From assembly GCA_017460665.1 (NCBI GenBank), contig JAFUAO010000017.1, forward strand, positions 1 to 64,000: 64,000 nt of DNA. Reading direction: 5' to 3'. Shown in pieces: positions 26,259 to 35,095 of this stretch (position 1 is its first letter; each line of letters begins with the position of its first letter). The stretch is from Ruminococcus sp. GTDB taxonomy: Bacteria; Bacillota; Clostridia; Oscillospirales; Ruminococcaceae. The notes beneath the pieces are model-generated. The model saw only the letters and a program-made list of their open reading frames with translations. It ran no database searches and was not told the origin of the DNA. The translations under genes were made by a program, and so were the position numbers.

Positions 26259-27205
26259 CACATCGCCCTCAAAAGCTCCTCACGGCAGCCGTCGAGCCTG
26301 CTGTCGGAGATGCCGAAATCCATTTCCTTGTAGCACCATGCACAGCGTCCGATCCTGTGCTTTTCAAGGACCCGGCCGATCGCTGAATACCACTTGATCA
26401 CGTCGGCAGGATCTGCCCTATCGATCACGCCGTACTCTCCGCAGTAGAGGGGCACTCCGTCACGCTCGGCCTTGGCGACCGCCGAGGAGAAGAGCTCCTC
26501 GAAATAGGCCTCGTCTGCGCCGCTCTCCTCGAAGGACAGCCTCTCCTCCGGGTCGATCTCAGGGGTCCATGTAGCGCCCTGATGAGTGAATTTCAGGGGC
26601 TCATAGCAGTGGAAGTTGTAGATCAGGTCCTCATCGCAGGGCACGTCCAGAGCCTCCACCTCACGGGCGCCGTTATTGTGATAGCTGCCCAGAAGTATGC
26701 CTATCTTCGGAGCGATCGCCCGGATCCGCTCAATGCACCTTGCGGCGATCTTGTTCCACCGGCCGATAAGCACCTCGTCTGTGACCTCGTTGAGCAGCTC
26801 GAAAACGATGTTCTCGGTGTCGCTGCCGAAGCGCCGTGCCATCTCCTCCCAGAGAGCATAGAACTGCTCCTGGAGCTCCTCGCTGTCGAAGAAGCCGGAC
26901 TCCTCCTCGCCGAAGTCGAAGGAGAAGCCTGCGGTCTTGTGCAGGTCCAGAACGATCCTCAGGCCGTGCTTTTTGCTGAGTGAAACGGCCTTCTCCAGCC
27001 GGCCGAAGCCCTCCTCGATGAAGCTGCCGTCCTTGTTCTGGACGATGTTGTAGTCAAAGGGCAGCCGGACGTGGTCGAAGCCCCAGCCGGCGATCTGAGC
27101 AATGTCCTTCTCTGTGATGAAGCCGTCCAGACGCTCCCTGCTGTAGTCGCACTGAGACATCCAGCCTCCTAAGTTTATTCCCTTGATAAAGCCTCTTTTG
27201 TACAT
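26258..27205 (-). CDS. Glycoside hydrolase family 5 (cellulase-like), cytoplasmic
   Basis: About 315 residues without signal peptide. It opens with GINLGGWMSQ, has VRLPFDYN, the acid/base Glu in FELLNEVTDE and the nucleophile Glu in CGEYGVIDR, all family GH5 landmarks. The lack of a secretion signal suggests it acts on imported oligosaccharides or glycosides. Start at ATG 27205, which has AGAGGA upstream; an ATG at 27220 that overlaps the MATE stop is an alternative. Confidence 0.88.
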   Translation of the reverse strand: MYKRGFIKGINLGGWMSQCDYSRERLDGFITEKDIAQIAGWGFDHVRLPFDYNIVQNKDGSFIEEGFGRLEKAVSLSKKHGLRIVLDLHKTAGFSFDFGEEESGFFDSEELQEQFYALWEEMARRFGSDTENIVFELLNEVTDEVLIGRWNKIAARCIERIRAIAPKIGILLGSYHNNGAREVEALDVPCDEDLIYNFHCYEPLKFTHQGATWTPEIDPEERLSFEESGADEAYFEELFSSAVAKAERDGVPLYCGEYGVIDRADPADVIKWYSAIGRVLEKHRIGRCAWCYKEMDFGISDSRLDGCREELLRAM

Positions 27206-27216
27206 ATCTGTTCCTC

Positions 27217-28629
27217 TCATTCCGTCTCAGGCGTATCGCCTCCGACAATATTGTTTATCCATATATCGCTGCGGACCATGAAGTAGCCCAGGACCACCTT
27301 CAGCAGCTCCGCAAAATTGACTATCGCAAATACTATGTGTATATCCAGCTTCGTGTGATAGGACAGCACATAGGCCAGCGGTATGTAGATCAGCCATGTG
27401 GTCCCGAAGTCGAACAGGAACGTAAGGCCGGTCTTTCCGCCGCTCCTCAGGGTGAAATAGCAGGCATTGGTGTACGACCAAAGGGGCAGCACCAGAGCCT
27501 GTATCAGTATCATGTAGGCCGCCAGAGCCTTCACCTCGTCCTCTGTGCGGTAGAGCTCCGGGAAGGCCGGCGCCAGCGGTATCATGCACACCGCAAGTAT
27601 GGCCGAGACCGCAACTGCAAAGAAGAGCAGCTTGTTGTCAAGGTCCCTTGCCTCCTTCAGCTTGTTGGCCCCCAGCCTTGCTCCCACCAGAATGGCGATG
27701 CAGGCCCCGAGCTGTATATAGACCGCTCCGAAGAGGTTGGTCATGGTCAGTGAGATGTTCCTTGCGGCCACTACGTCAAGGCCTCTGGCTGAGTAGAACT
27801 GGGCGATGACGCTCATGCCCGCCGCCCACAGGAACTCGTTTATGAACAGGGGCAGTCCCTTCTTGACCATGGCTGCTGCCAGCTCTCTCGGAACGTAGGG
27901 ACTGCGGTAGGCTCCCCTGACGCAGCGGATCTTCCCGGTATTCAGGTGGCTCCACAGGATCACCACACCGGCCTCGATGTACTTTGCGATCACCGTTGCC
28001 GCAGCAGCGCCCTCCACGCCCAGCTTTGGCATACCCAGTCTTCCGAAGATCAGGCCGTAGTCTAGCAGCAGGTTGACTGCCACGGCGCACATCGAGCCGA
28101 TCATGGGCACCGAGGTATGTCCGCACTCACGGACCAAGCTGGAATAGGCCTGGCCCAGCCCGAAGGGTATCAGTCCGATCAGCATGATCCTCATGTATCT
28201 CAGGCCGTAGTCAAGTGTAGCGGCCACCTTCTCCGGCTGGTCGTCCTTGCTCAGGAACAGGGATATGAGCTCCCTGTCGAAAAAGCCGAGGACTGCCAAG
28301 CCCACTGCCACTATAGCGGCGCAGATCCCGAGCCGGAACCGGAAGGTGTACCTCTGGCCCTCAGCGTCGCCCTTGCCGTAGAACTGGGCTCCGAAGATAC
28401 CGGGACCGGAAACTGCTCCGAAAAGGCTAATATTGAAAACGAAGATCAACTGGTTGACGATCGATACTCCGCTCATGGGCTCAGTACCGGTCTGGCCCAC
28501 CATGATGTTGTCTATGAGACTTACGAAATTCGTTACGAGATTTTGGAGGATCATCGGCACTACCATTGCGAGTACGCCTCGGTAGAAGCGCCTGTCCCCG
28601 ATGTATTTTTTTCTGAAACTTGTTAGCAT
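27217..28629 (-). CDS. MATE-family efflux transporter
   Basis: 470-residue polytopic protein with twelve hydrophobic segments in two halves. The typical MATE signature is at the start (VVPMILQNLVTNFVSLIDNIMVGQ). It would export drugs or metabolites by Na+ or H+ antiport. It heads an operon with the cytoplasmic GH5 enzyme and a GNAT. AAGGAC lies near the ATG. Confidence 0.93.
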   Translation of the reverse strand: MLTSFRKKYIGDRRFYRGVLAMVVPMILQNLVTNFVSLIDNIMVGQTGTEPMSGVSIVNQLIFVFNISLFGAVSGPGIFGAQFYGKGDAEGQRYTFRFRLGICAAIVAVGLAVLGFFDRELISLFLSKDDQPEKVAATLDYGLRYMRIMLIGLIPFGLGQAYSSLVRECGHTSVPMIGSMCAVAVNLLLDYGLIFGRLGMPKLGVEGAAAATVIAKYIEAGVVILWSHLNTGKIRCVRGAYRSPYVPRELAAAMVKKGLPLFINEFLWAAGMSVIAQFYSARGLDVVAARNISLTMTNLFGAVYIQLGACIAILVGARLGANKLKEARDLDNKLLFFAVAVSAILAVCMIPLAPAFPELYRTEDEVKALAAYMILIQALVLPLWSYTNACYFTLRSGGKTGLTFLFDFGTTWLIYIPLAYVLSYHTKLDIHIVFAIVNFAELLKVVLGYFMVRSDIWINNIVGGDTPETE

Positions 28630-28681
28630 AGCTGTCCTTCTTTTCTGAGATGATCACCGGCAGCACAGCTCCGGTCTGCAT

Positions 28682-28710
28682 ATTATATCACAGTTTTCAG
28701 CCGAGCGCAA
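28682..28710 (-). promoter_or_regulatory. Promoter of the MATE operon
   Basis: Minus strand TTGCGC-N17-TATAAT with TGA before the -10. Confidence 0.7.
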
Positions 28711-28738
28711 GGGGGTTTTCAAAAAAAGATCTTGGTTA

Positions 28739-28767
28739 TTGCATTTTGTGGAAGGATGTGTTATAAT
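28739..28767 (+). promoter_or_regulatory. Promoter of gltX
   Basis: TTGCAT-N17-TATAAT with TGT before the -10, 33 bases from the ATG. Confidence 0.8.
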
Positions 28768-28800
28768 ATCCACAGTATCTATTATCATAAGGAGAAAACT

Positions 28801-30255
28801 ATGGCTGACAAACTTATCAAAACACGTTTTGCGCCCTCGCCGACCGGCTTCATGCACATCGGCAACCTGAGAACGGCGCTTTATTCCTACCTTCTGGCTA
28901 AGTCTCAGAGCGGAAAGTTCATCCTGCGCATCGAGGACACCGATCAGGTCCGTCTGGTGGAGGGCGCTGCTGATGTGATCCTCAAGACTCTGGAGATGAC
29001 CGGCATCGACTACGATGAGGGCCCCGGCGTCGGCGGAGACAACGGCCCCTATGTCCAGAGCCAGCGCCTTGACATCTACCGTGGATACGCCCAGAAGCTG
29101 ATCGACAGCGGCCACGCCTACTACTGCTTCTGCACTCCGGAGCGCCTTGAGTCTCTGAAAGACGACAAGGGCATCGGCGGCTATGACGGACACTGCCGCA
29201 GCCTCTCTAAGGAGGAGATCGACAAGAACATGGCTGAGGGCAAGCCCTTCGTTATCCGCCAGAGGATGCCCGATACCGGCACTACCAGCTATGTGGATCA
29301 GGTCTACGGCGAGGTGTCCATCGACAACAGCGAGCTCCGGGATCAGGTCCTGATCAAGGCCGACGGCTATCCCACCTACAACTTCTGCCACGTCGTTGAC
29401 GACTATCTCATGGGAGTCACCCATGTTGTAAGAGGCAACGAATACCTGACATCTACCCCGAAATACTGCCTCCTCTACGACGCCTTCGGCTGGGAGAGGC
29501 CCTGCTACGTCCACCTCCCCCTGCTCATGGGCAAGGACGAGGACGGCAATGTCTCAAAGCTCTCAAAGCGCCACGGAGCTGTCAGCTTCCAGGACCTGGT
29601 GAATGACGGCTTCCTCCCGCAGGCGATCGTGAACTACATCGCTCTGCTGGGCTGGTGTCCAAAGGGCAGCGAGCAGGAGTTCTTCACCATGGACGAGCTC
29701 AAGCAGTCCTTCTCTATCGACGGCCTGAGCAAGTCTCCGGCAGTTTTCGACTACGAGAAGCTCAGGTGGTTCAACTCAGAGTACATCAAGAAGCTGCCTG
29801 ACGACCTCTACGAGGAGAAGGCCCTCCCGATCCTTGATGAGATCCTTGGGGATAACATCGACAAGAAGAAGCTGGCACAGCTCCTCCACAGCAGGATCTC
29901 CACATTCTCGGATATAAGAGAGTCAGTGGCCTTCGTTTCGGATAGGCTGGATATGGACAGCTCCCTTTACACCAATAAGAAGAACAAGACCACGCCTGAG
30001 AGCTGTCTGGAGGTGCTGAGAGACTGCCTGCCGCTGCTGGAGGGAGTTTCCGACTGGAACAATGACGAGCTCTTCGCTGTGCTGAAGGACTACGCCGCCT
30101 CCAAGGAGAAAAAGGCCGGAGCCGTTATGTGGGCGATCAGGATCGCTGTTGCCCGTCAGGGAGTCACTCCCGGCGGCGCTACCGAGCTCATGGAGGTCTT
30201 TGGCAGGGAGGAGTCCCTTGACAGGATAAGACAGGCTATCAGCGAACTGGCATAA
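28801..30255 (+). CDS. gltX: Glutamyl-tRNA synthetase
   Basis: 484-residue class I synthetase. HIGH motif appears as FAPSPTGFMHIGNLRTALYS (split: HIGN), and the KMSKS loop as VSKLSKRHGAVS (KLSKR), as usual for GltX. Start chosen at ATG 28801 with AAGGAG upstream; it matches the family N-terminus. Besides translation, its product Glu-tRNA is the first substrate of the HemA-dependent tetrapyrrole pathway encoded at 55-56 kb. Confidence 0.97.
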   Translation: MADKLIKTRFAPSPTGFMHIGNLRTALYSYLLAKSQSGKFILRIEDTDQVRLVEGAADVILKTLEMTGIDYDEGPGVGGDNGPYVQSQRLDIYRGYAQKLIDSGHAYYCFCTPERLESLKDDKGIGGYDGHCRSLSKEEIDKNMAEGKPFVIRQRMPDTGTTSYVDQVYGEVSIDNSELRDQVLIKADGYPTYNFCHVVDDYLMGVTHVVRGNEYLTSTPKYCLLYDAFGWERPCYVHLPLLMGKDEDGNVSKLSKRHGAVSFQDLVNDGFLPQAIVNYIALLGWCPKGSEQEFFTMDELKQSFSIDGLSKSPAVFDYEKLRWFNSEYIKKLPDDLYEEKALPILDEILGDNIDKKKLAQLLHSRISTFSDIRESVAFVSDRLDMDSSLYTNKKNKTTPESCLEVLRDCLPLLEGVSDWNNDELFAVLKDYAASKEKKAGAVMWAIRIAVARQGVTPGGATELMEVFGREESLDRIRQAISELA

Positions 30256-30285
30256 GACCTGCCGGCCGCAGCCATACAGGAATTC

Positions 30286-30317
30286 GCCCCGGGGAGAGAT
30301 CTCCGGGGCTTTTTTCT
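30286..30317 (+). terminator. Terminator of gltX
   Basis: Stem GCCCCGG/CCGGGGC (30286-30292 with 30303-30309) and a run of T. Confidence 0.85.
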
Positions 30318-30341
30318 GGCCGAGCTTTGACCAAAACGGCG

Positions 30342-30370
30342 TTGCATTATTTAAAGATATATGCTATAAT
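30342..30370 (+). promoter_or_regulatory. Promoter of the dockerin subtilase gene
   Basis: TTGCAT-N17-TATAAT with TGC before the -10; leader about 55 bases, AAAGGA before the ATG. Confidence 0.8.
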
Positions 30371-30433
30371 ACAAACATAACAAACATAGCCTTTTGGCTC
30401 ACATGATATAACATTATTGAAAGGACGGATCAT

Positions 30434-33400
30434 ATGAACAAAAAACTTTCCAGCCGTTTCCTCAGCACTGTGTCAGCTTTGACTATCGGATGTTCGTGGA
30501 GTCTTGGAGCTCTTCCTCCAACGGCTGCCCTCGCTCAGGAGGCCCCCACAGAGAGCGCTCAGGAGGACCAGATAGTACCGGTGATCGTCAAGCTCAAGGG
30601 CGACGCTGTGCTCGCTACAGAGCAGGCCTCCGGTATGGGTGCGGAGTTCATCGAGACCCCTCAGGCCGAAAAGCTGAGCTCGGTGATCGGCAAAGCTCAG
30701 GACAGGGCCGTGAGCGCCCTGAGAGAGCTCTACCCTGAGCTGGAGGTCGGGTTCAGGTACAGCCTGGTCTTCAACGGCTTCTCCTGTGAGCTGCCCGAGA
30801 GCCTGATCGAGGAGGCAAAGAGCATCTCCTTCATCGAGGACATCTGCCCGAGCTGCAAGTACAGCGCTCCCAAGCCAATGATGACCTCCTCCGGCGGAGC
30901 TGCGTATGCTCCTCAGTTCGAGGAGATCACCGGCGCTTCCGGCGAGGGCGAGCTGATCGCTGTCATCGACTCTGAGCTGAACACCGCTCACAGTATGTTC
31001 ATGGCCATAGACCAGCTCCAAAACAAGCTGTCAAAGAGCGATATACAGGCGCTTGCCAAGGATAACAAGTTCACCGCTGACATCGATCCGGACAAGGCCT
31101 ATCTCAGCAGCAAGCTGCCCTTCATCTACGACTACACCGATGACACCCCCTACGACGTGACCGACGAGGACATCTACCACGGCACCCACGTTGCAGGTAT
31201 CGCTGCCGGTAACAGGACCGCTACTCCAAAGGGCGACCCGATCTCAGGCATCGCTCCCGACGCTCAGATCGCATTCATGAAGATCTTCGAGAAGGAGGAG
31301 TACGGCGAGGGCCTCTTCGACAGCTACTGCACCGACGAGACTATCGCCGCCGCACTGGAGGACGCTGTGGCTCTGAAGGCGGACGTGATCAACATGAGCC
31401 TTGGAAGTCCCAGCGAGGGCATCGAGGATCTGGTGTACGCTCAGATCATCGAGGCCGTCGACAACGCCGGGATCGTGCTGTGCGCTGCCGCCGGAAACGA
31501 GGGCGAGAGCTACCTTGGACCGGACGGCCCCAATATCACGGCCAATGTTGACCTGGGCACCCTCAACGAGCCGGCGATCTTCCCGACGGTGTTCTCCGTA
31601 GCATCTGCGGACAACACTAAGATCGAGGTCTATCACTTCACGGCCGGCGGAGAGACCTTCTCCTATGTGGACGGCAGCAGCGAGCACCCCTGCTTTGAGC
31701 TGGCAGGAGACAAATACGAGGCCGTCTATGTGGGGAACGCCGAGGGCAGCGAGATCGGCAGCCTTGATCTGACCGGAAAGATCGCTCTGTGCGGATCCGG
31801 CGGAGAGCTGAGCTATGAGGAGAAGTCCAACAACGCCGCAAATGCAGGGGCTGCTGCGATCATCATCTGCGACTCCTATTATTCCCCCAGAATGGCAGTG
31901 ACCAACGGTGAGGCCCCTATCCCCATGGCCTATGTGATGTACGAGGAGAGCCAGAAGCTCATGGCTATGAGCGACATTTGGGTGACCTTCTCCGATGAGG
32001 AGGCCGAGCTGGAGGACCTTCCCAGGGAGGTCAGCTATTTCAGCTCCAGCGGCGTCAGCTCCTCACTGAGCATCGACCCTGAGATCATGGGCATCGGCGG
32101 AGACGTGCTCTCTGCCAGCTACTATGACGGGTACGAGAAAATGGGCGGCACCTCCATGGCAACGCCCTTTGTGGCAGGCTGTGTGGCCGTTGCTGACCAG
32201 TACCTCAAGCAGCAGGGCATTGACCTTACAGGCTCAGAAAAGACCGCCTACATCAAGGACCTTTTGATGAACTCTGCCTCTCCATACTCCAGCGACGGTG
32301 AGTTCGTAAGCCCCCGCCGTCAGGGAGCAGGCCTTGTGGACCTTGGCGGGCTCCTTGAAGACACCGTTATCGCCAGAGGATCGGGCGGAAGAGCAAAGGT
32401 AGAGCTGGGCGACAAGGTGGGCGATAAGTTCAGCTTCGATATAGAGCTCAAAAATATCTCCGACAAGACCGTGGATCTGGGAACGCCCTATCTGTACCTC
32501 TCCACCGACGACTACTATCACAACGACGATATCGACGAGTACTGTATCTTAGGAGAGCGCTCGGCGGACTTCACCATGAGCCAGACCGACTTAGCTCCGA
32601 TCCCGGCAAAGGGCTCTGCTAAAGTCCATTTCGATGTGGAGCTGGATCCCGATTTCGTCAAGGAGTACGGATCGATGTTCCCCAACGGCTACTTCATAGA
32701 GGGCTATGTTTACTTCGTGCCAAACGAGAACTGCTGCCCGATCTCGATACCTCTGCTGGGCTTCCACGGAGACTGGGCTGCTGTCCCGATCTTCGACGAC
32801 GGGCTCCTGGCAAGCTCTGAGCTTGGCGTATATGCCGGCGAGAACGAGCTGCTCACCGAGTATCCCTTGGGCGAGACCGTGCTCCTTCTTGACCAGCTCA
32901 TCGACTACGAGTCTGTTACCGATGAGGGCCAGTTCAGCTACTATCAGGCCCTCATGCAGATCATGGACGATCAGGAGAAGTCCGACAAGCTCTCAGCTCT
33001 CGGCGACGGCATGGTCTATATCTCGCCCAATGAGGACCAGATCGCAGATATTTTGGCCTACAGCTACGTCCCCCTGAGACAGGCACGCTTCTCAGAGGTC
33101 ATGATCTACAACGAAGAGGGCGAGCTGCTCACTGAGTACGACCCCTCATGGCAGATCTCCCATATTTCTATGGTCAGCTCCCCTAAGCTGGACCTTTCCC
33201 AGCTCCCTGAGGGAAAGTACACTGCCGAGATCAGCGCTTATATCGACTACCCCGGCGCTGAGGAAAACAAGCAGACTATCAGAAGAGAGTTCACCGTGGA
33301 CAGGACGGCTCCGGAGGTCAGCTCCTCTATCGAGGAGAAGGACGGAAGGAAGCTGCTGACCGTCACAGCCTCAGATCCACACCTTGACGCCTTCTACATA

Positions 33401-35035
33401 AACGCTCTGGATCCCAGTCAGGATACCATGACTATCGAGGGCCTTGAGCGCTCTTTCCAGACCGCAGCTTCATGGCTCCAGGGAGAGAACTCGTTCCTCT
33501 TCCATGATCCCAACTACAATAAGCTCTACGAACAGGAGTGCATGATCACCAACTACCTTTCAAACAGCTTCGACTCGGACATCTACACCTACAACTTCAT
33601 GGACGTGGTGCTCCCTGAGTATGACAGCGACGGGAACGCCAGCATCACCTACGACATCACAGACTTCTCAGAATACCAGATCAGCATTCTTGACAGAGCT
33701 ATGAACGCAGTTGTGGTATACAGCCAGGTATCGCCGGAAACTGCTCTTCGTGAGGGCAGTTGGTGGGGCACCTCAGAAACTACGGACCGCTACCTCTTCA
33801 CCGGCGAGGGCTACGGCTGCTGTATCACCGACCAGTCAGACGGCGTTGAGCACTTCATCGACATGAGCTACGACGGGACCACCCTTACCTACACTGACGA
33901 CAAGGGCGATACCTACTCCGCACAGATCACCTGGAAGAACAAGGACTGCTTCACTGCGCTGTGGGAGGACGGCAATTCGGAGGAATTCAAGTTCCAGTCC
34001 TACGGTCCCATGGACTACAACAGCTTCTTCAGCAACGAGGAGCTGATCCGGCTCACTAAGGAATACGAGAACGATGTGTTCGGACAGGCACCTGCATACG
34101 GCGAGGCAAAACGCAGCACCGGCAGCGATATAGAGGTCCGGCTCTACGATGAGGACGACGAGGGCAATATCTACAACGAGTCCCTCTATCTGATCGACCG
34201 CTTCACCGGGACCTTCTACGACGGCTACGGATCTGAGATCTGCCTCAGCGACTACGATCCGATCCAGCCCGGCGTTTGGGGCGGCTCCACCAACTACGAG
34301 GACTACTGCGCCGTTCGCTTCTACTACTTCAGCGAGGACGGCTCCGGCAAGAGGGTCGATCAGACCGACAAGAGCGAGCAGCCCTTCACCTACGATGTCA
34401 GCGGAAAGAACATAACTTTCACCTTTGAGGACGGCTCTCAGGAGACCTATGAGCGCACTTCTCCCGCAAAGGGCTGCATCTACCTTGGTGACGCCCTTGT
34501 TGACGAAAATTGCGAATTCCTCTATTATTATTCTGACGACAGCGACAGCTTCACCTTCTACTCCAACATCGAGCTGGCAGAGCTTTGCTACGATCACTAC
34601 GAGGCAAGGAACGGTCAGCGCCCTGAGCAGAGCACCGCAAGGAACATAAGCAGCTCTGAGGTGGAGATCAGTCTCTACGACGGTCAGGGCGAGCTCCTCG
34701 ATGTGTACACCGTTTCTATGCTGTATGCAGACGGATTCAATAGTGCAAATGATTACATCATCCTCACCGATCCCAGTTGGGTGGAGGTCAAGTACGGCGA
34801 TGTGGACGGAGACGGCTCCATCGACTCCACCGACGCATCTCAGGTGCTGGTGATCTATGCTGCCAACCAGACCGGCGAGCCCATGGAGCTGACCGATCGT
34901 GAATCCTCAGCAGCAGACATCAATATGGACGGCTTCATCGACGCATCTGACGCCTCTACGATCCTGGCCTACTACAGCTACACTCAAACAGGCGGCACTA
35001 AGGACATCTTTGAATTCATCTACACCATAATGTAA
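30434..35035 (+). CDS. Secreted S8 subtilisin-like protease with dockerin
   Basis: 1533 residues. Signal peptide (about 1-35), I9-like propeptide (45-140), S8 catalytic domain with Asp179 (in IAVIDSELN), His249 (in YHGTHVAG) and Ser574 (in GGTSMATPF). The large gap between His and Ser holds a PA-type insert (ANAGAAAIIICDSYY). After 640 come Fn3-like and other beta domains as in C5a-peptidase/lactocepin proteins. The C-terminus is a type I dockerin (VDGDGSIDSTDASQVLVIYA and INMDGFIDASDASTILAYYS). The motif after the catalytic Asp is DSE rather than DTG. It probably degrades extracellular protein while attached to a cohesin. Confidence 0.92.
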   Translation: MNKKLSSRFLSTVSALTIGCSWSLGALPPTAALAQEAPTESAQEDQIVPVIVKLKGDAVLATEQASGMGAEFIETPQAEKLSSVIGKAQDRAVSALRELYPELEVGFRYSLVFNGFSCELPESLIEEAKSISFIEDICPSCKYSAPKPMMTSSGGAAYAPQFEEITGASGEGELIAVIDSELNTAHSMFMAIDQLQNKLSKSDIQALAKDNKFTADIDPDKAYLSSKLPFIYDYTDDTPYDVTDEDIYHGTHVAGIAAGNRTATPKGDPISGIAPDAQIAFMKIFEKEEYGEGLFDSYCTDETIAAALEDAVALKADVINMSLGSPSEGIEDLVYAQIIEAVDNAGIVLCAAAGNEGESYLGPDGPNITANVDLGTLNEPAIFPTVFSVASADNTKIEVYHFTAGGETFSYVDGSSEHPCFELAGDKYEAVYVGNAEGSEIGSLDLTGKIALCGSGGELSYEEKSNNAANAGAAAIIICDSYYSPRMAVTNGEAPIPMAYVMYEESQKLMAMSDIWVTFSDEEAELEDLPREVSYFSSSGVSSSLSIDPEIMGIGGDVLSASYYDGYEKMGGTSMATPFVAGCVAVADQYLKQQGIDLTGSEKTAYIKDLLMNSASPYSSDGEFVSPRRQGAGLVDLGGLLEDTVIARGSGGRAKVELGDKVGDKFSFDIELKNISDKTVDLGTPYLYLSTDDYYHNDDIDEYCILGERSADFTMSQTDLAPIPAKGSAKVHFDVELDPDFVKEYGSMFPNGYFIEGYVYFVPNENCCPISIPLLGFHGDWAAVPIFDDGLLASSELGVYAGENELLTEYPLGETVLLLDQLIDYESVTDEGQFSYYQALMQIMDDQEKSDKLSALGDGMVYISPNEDQIADILAYSYVPLRQARFSEVMIYNEEGELLTEYDPSWQISHISMVSSPKLDLSQLPEGKYTAEISAYIDYPGAEENKQTIRREFTVDRTAPEVSSSIEEKDGRKLLTVTASDPHLDAFYINALDPSQDTMTIEGLERSFQTAASWLQGENSFLFHDPNYNKLYEQECMITNYLSNSFDSDIYTYNFMDVVLPEYDSDGNASITYDITDFSEYQISILDRAMNAVVVYSQVSPETALREGSWWGTSETTDRYLFTGEGYGCCITDQSDGVEHFIDMSYDGTTLTYTDDKGDTYSAQITWKNKDCFTALWEDGNSEEFKFQSYGPMDYNSFFSNEELIRLTKEYENDVFGQAPAYGEAKRSTGSDIEVRLYDEDDEGNIYNESLYLIDRFTGTFYDGYGSEICLSDYDPIQPGVWGGSTNYEDYCAVRFYYFSEDGSGKRVDQTDKSEQPFTYDVSGKNITFTFEDGSQETYERTSPAKGCIYLGDALVDENCEFLYYYSDDSDSFTFYSNIELAELCYDHYEARNGQRPEQSTARNISSSEVEISLYDGQGELLDVYTVSMLYADGFNSANDYIILTDPSWVEVKYGDVDGDGSIDSTDASQVLVIYAANQTGEPMELTDRESSAADINMDGFIDASDASTILAYYSYTQTGGTKDIFEFIYTIM

Positions 35036-35040
35036 CAAAG

Positions 35041-35078
35041 GCCCCTGAGCGGTAAGATCTCCGCTCAGGGGCTTTTTT
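35041..35078 (+). terminator. Terminator of the subtilase gene
   Basis: Perfect 12-bp stem (35041-35052 with 35061-35072) followed by six T. It also lies at the end of the convergent lipoprotein gene. Confidence 0.88.
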
Positions 35079-35095
35079 CGTTCAGAATGCGCTCG

